Part shown: piece by piece, positions 62,262-64,000 of the stretch
Layout: every line of letters starts with the position of its first letter
Position numbering within the stretch: the stretch's first letter is position 1
Source: Cucumis sativus
Taxonomy: Eukaryota > Streptophyta > Magnoliopsida > Cucurbitales > Cucurbitaceae
Length of the DNA: 64,000 bases
Assembly: GCF_000004075.3 (NCBI RefSeq)
Contig: NC_026655.2
Coordinates: 14,431,489 to 14,495,488, forward strand
Direction of reading: 5' to 3'
The notes under the pieces: generated by a model
Databases searched by the model: none
Seen by the model: only the letters and a program-made list of their open reading frames with translations
Told to the model about the DNA's origin: nothing
Position numbers and translations under genes: made by a program

Positions 62262-62412
62262 ACTGTATCTTCCCACAGCTTTATTGAACCGCAACAAAAT
62301 TGATGAACAAAAAACGCTTTGAGATCGATCGAGAGAGATCGAGAAAGGGGAAATTAAGAGCGAATTGAGTTCAGGAAAGGGATGCAGTTCAAGAAAGCTG
62401 TGGAAGAATACA
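62262..62412 (-). ncRNA. MIR396 precursor, third copy (a-type), opposite strand
   Basis: On the minus strand the 5' arm (62405 down to 62385) begins TTCCACAGCTTTCTTGAAC and ends TG, the miR396a form. The 3' arm (62289 down to 62269) reads GTTCAATAAAGCTGTGGG..., the known miR396a star. The loop of about 95 nt is longer than in the two plus-strand copies, and its sequence is unrelated to theirs, so it is an older paralogue rather than part of the tandem duplication. It shares the GRF targets. Confidence 0.96.
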
Positions 62413-62568
62413 AACAGAGGCAATTTTAAGAACCGCCATTAGAACAGCAACTGAAGAAAGAAAAAAACTAAGAAATTAGGGTATAGAACCCTAGATAGTT
62501 AGAGAGAGAGAGAGAGAAATGGGGGAAGAAATAGAGAGTTAGGTTTTAGGGGAAGAAGAAGAGGCTGG

Positions 62569-62576
62569 TATTTATA
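62569..62576 (-). promoter_or_regulatory. TATA box of the minus-strand MIR396
   Basis: TATAAATA on the minus strand, about 165 nt upstream of the hairpin. A (GA)n tract (62502-62518) follows downstream in the presumed leader, typical of plant promoters. Confidence 0.6.
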
Positions 62577-63339
62577 GGAGGAATGAGAGCTCTATGGTGA
62601 GATTTTCTTTTTTTCTTTTTTTTCTTTTTTAAACCCATCAATCCCGAGAAGAATATTGGGCCTAATTCTGGAGGATTACAGAGTTTTAGTTAGTTCTCAT
62701 TTTAATAAATTAAATTAAAAACAAAATGTTTTAGTTTTAGTTTTAATCTTTAATTTTAATTTTAATTTTAATTTTAATTATTCGAACAAAAGAAAAACAT
62801 TCACATTTTTTTTATAATTTTACAATCCTAAATTCTATCTAATAATAAAAACTAATAATTTTGAGATCTATTAAAAGTATATATACTAAATTTAGATGAC
62901 CAGCTACCTAACCTAAAATAGTATGAAATTTTATTTTAATTAGTATGAAATTTTATTTTAATTAATTTTATTGGTTTGTTCAATATTTCAATCCACCTTA
63001 GGGTGCATCTATATTTTATATTTAGGTCTAGCCTATCAAAATTATTCGACCACGTAACAAACTACTTGAACAAGGATCCAAATATTGTTTTTTAAAATTA
63101 TAATGATAGTTGTAATTAATATCTTAAAATTTTTGATTGTAAAAATTAAGCCTCAAACTTATTATATAAAATATAAAAGTTAAAATTTTTATTATTTCAA
63201 AGTTCAAAATTTTCAAGGTTTTAACACTATGGAGGATTGAAGAATCACTTCTAGAATAAAACTACGGTTATATTAATTTAATTATTTTGTTAAGAAAAAA
63301 GAGGTTAGAAGGGAAAAAAAAAAGAATAAAAATCTGACA
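62577..63339. other. Upstream region of minus-strand MIR396, intergenic
   Basis: AT-rich, with short tandem 'attttaatttta' runs near 62745-62780 and a duplicated 'tagtatgaaattttatttta' at about 62918-62960. No gene seen. Confidence 0.5.
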
Positions 63340-63620
63340 AAAATCGTGTGGAACGACGTATGTTGGTTGTAGTATGTCATAATTATACGTGCGGCTGGGA
63401 TGGCAGTTTTCCGGATCTAACGGTGGCGGTTGGCATCGTGGGGACAAGGGCGCTCGGTCCCACGCTAGATCTGTCCGTTTCCGATGATGAAAAGTCCACC
63501 TTCACGCTCCTTTTTGCAGCGTGTGGATATCACGGCCTTCGTGATGTGAGATTGGGTGGTGGCCTTAATGACCATCATGATTCCATGTGCTTCCTTCCTT
63601 CCTCCCTCCCCTCTCTTTTT
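63340..63620. promoter_or_regulatory. GC-rich island, possible promoter
   Basis: About 280 bp of markedly higher G+C in an AT-rich setting. It contains GGTCCCAC (63456-63463), which fits the TCP class I consensus GGNCCCAC, facing 'cgtgggga' 20 bp upstream. An open frame from 63348 to 63707 (119 codons) crosses it, but its second half is low-complexity and shows no domain, so I do not call a gene. It may be the promoter of a gene to the right. Confidence 0.35.
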
Positions 63621-64000
63621 TTTTTAACACTATGTATTTGTATTTTGCAATTTGCACAGCTTATTTTTCAATTATTTACGTTTTTAAATATGGAACAAAT
63701 ATTATAAAACTAACCAATAATTCAATTGAATGCTTGTGGAGTTCATGTTAGATTTAATCCATTTTGGTTCATACATAATTGAATATAATGGGCTCACTTC
63801 ATTAATTAATATGTTTTTATGATGTAGTACTGCATTGTTACCACTTTTATGAATTTGATTTTCTTTTTTCCATGTAGGTCCCCTCTCCTCTCACAATGTG
63901 AAACAATATTACTTCCCATCTTATTAAAATAGAATTACAAATTCAATTGTCTCATCAATTATAAACATTGCACTAATATTTGAAAAGTACATGTTCTAAT
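63621..64000. other. Intergenic, window end
   Basis: AT-rich. Nothing recognised. Confidence 0.6.

Noticed and set aside
1..64000. CRISPR arrays, riboswitches, rRNA, organellar DNA insertions
   Set aside because: No regularly spaced identical repeats with unique spacers, no rRNA-like conserved blocks, and no recognisable plastid or mitochondrial genes were found on reading through.

Overview
The window looks like nuclear DNA from a flowering plant. It is very AT-rich, genes are split by GT-AG introns, and there are plant-specific microRNA precursors (MIR171, MIR396), a plant receptor-like cytoplasmic kinase and CACTA, hAT, copia and gypsy transposon relics. A dispersed family with 'gatagac...ctatc' blocks, and the wording of several repeats, resembles what I remember from Cucurbitaceae such as Cucumis. 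That assignment is inference, not proof.

Layout. 1-13.7 kb: no convincing protein gene, only AT-rich spacer, tandem repeats and dispersed repeats. 13.8-15.5 kb: a MIR171 locus (+). 19.6-20.9 kb: a four-exon gene for the U11/U12 snRNP 25 kDa protein (+). 22.6-25.6 kb: a six-exon RLCK-VII (PBS1-like) kinase (-). 26.7-33.1 kb: AT-rich spacer, a collapsed copia element with two LTR-like ends, and an LTR-like segment. 33.15-40.36 kb: a nest of DNA transposons. An outer CACTA relic (-) is split by a second, short CACTA element with a TAC target duplication, which is itself split by a 3,994 bp hAT element with a perfect 8 bp duplication (GTCATGGC). 44.8-46.15 kb: a gypsy gag-protease relic, cut at its protease active-site region by another CACTA element (46.155 to about 50.2 kb). 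50.96 kb: tRNA-Lys(UUU). 51.5-62.6 kb: a MIR396 cluster, two hairpins in a tandem duplication of about 3.9 kb (+) and a third, diverged hairpin in the opposite orientation (-). 63.34-63.62 kb: a GC-rich island, possibly the promoter of a gene beyond the window.

Functionally the window is dominated by small-RNA loci. By established knowledge miR171 targets HAM/SCL6 GRAS factors and miR396 targets GRF factors, and both regulate meristem and leaf growth. The two protein genes are a minor-spliceosome component and a cytoplasmic signalling kinase. All transposase genes read here are broken, so the elements look immobile on their own. I found no CRISPR, riboswitch, bacterial operon, organellar insertion or endogenous virus. 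The most unusual items are the nested transposons with readable target-site duplications and the MIR396 tandem array with a conserved promoter.
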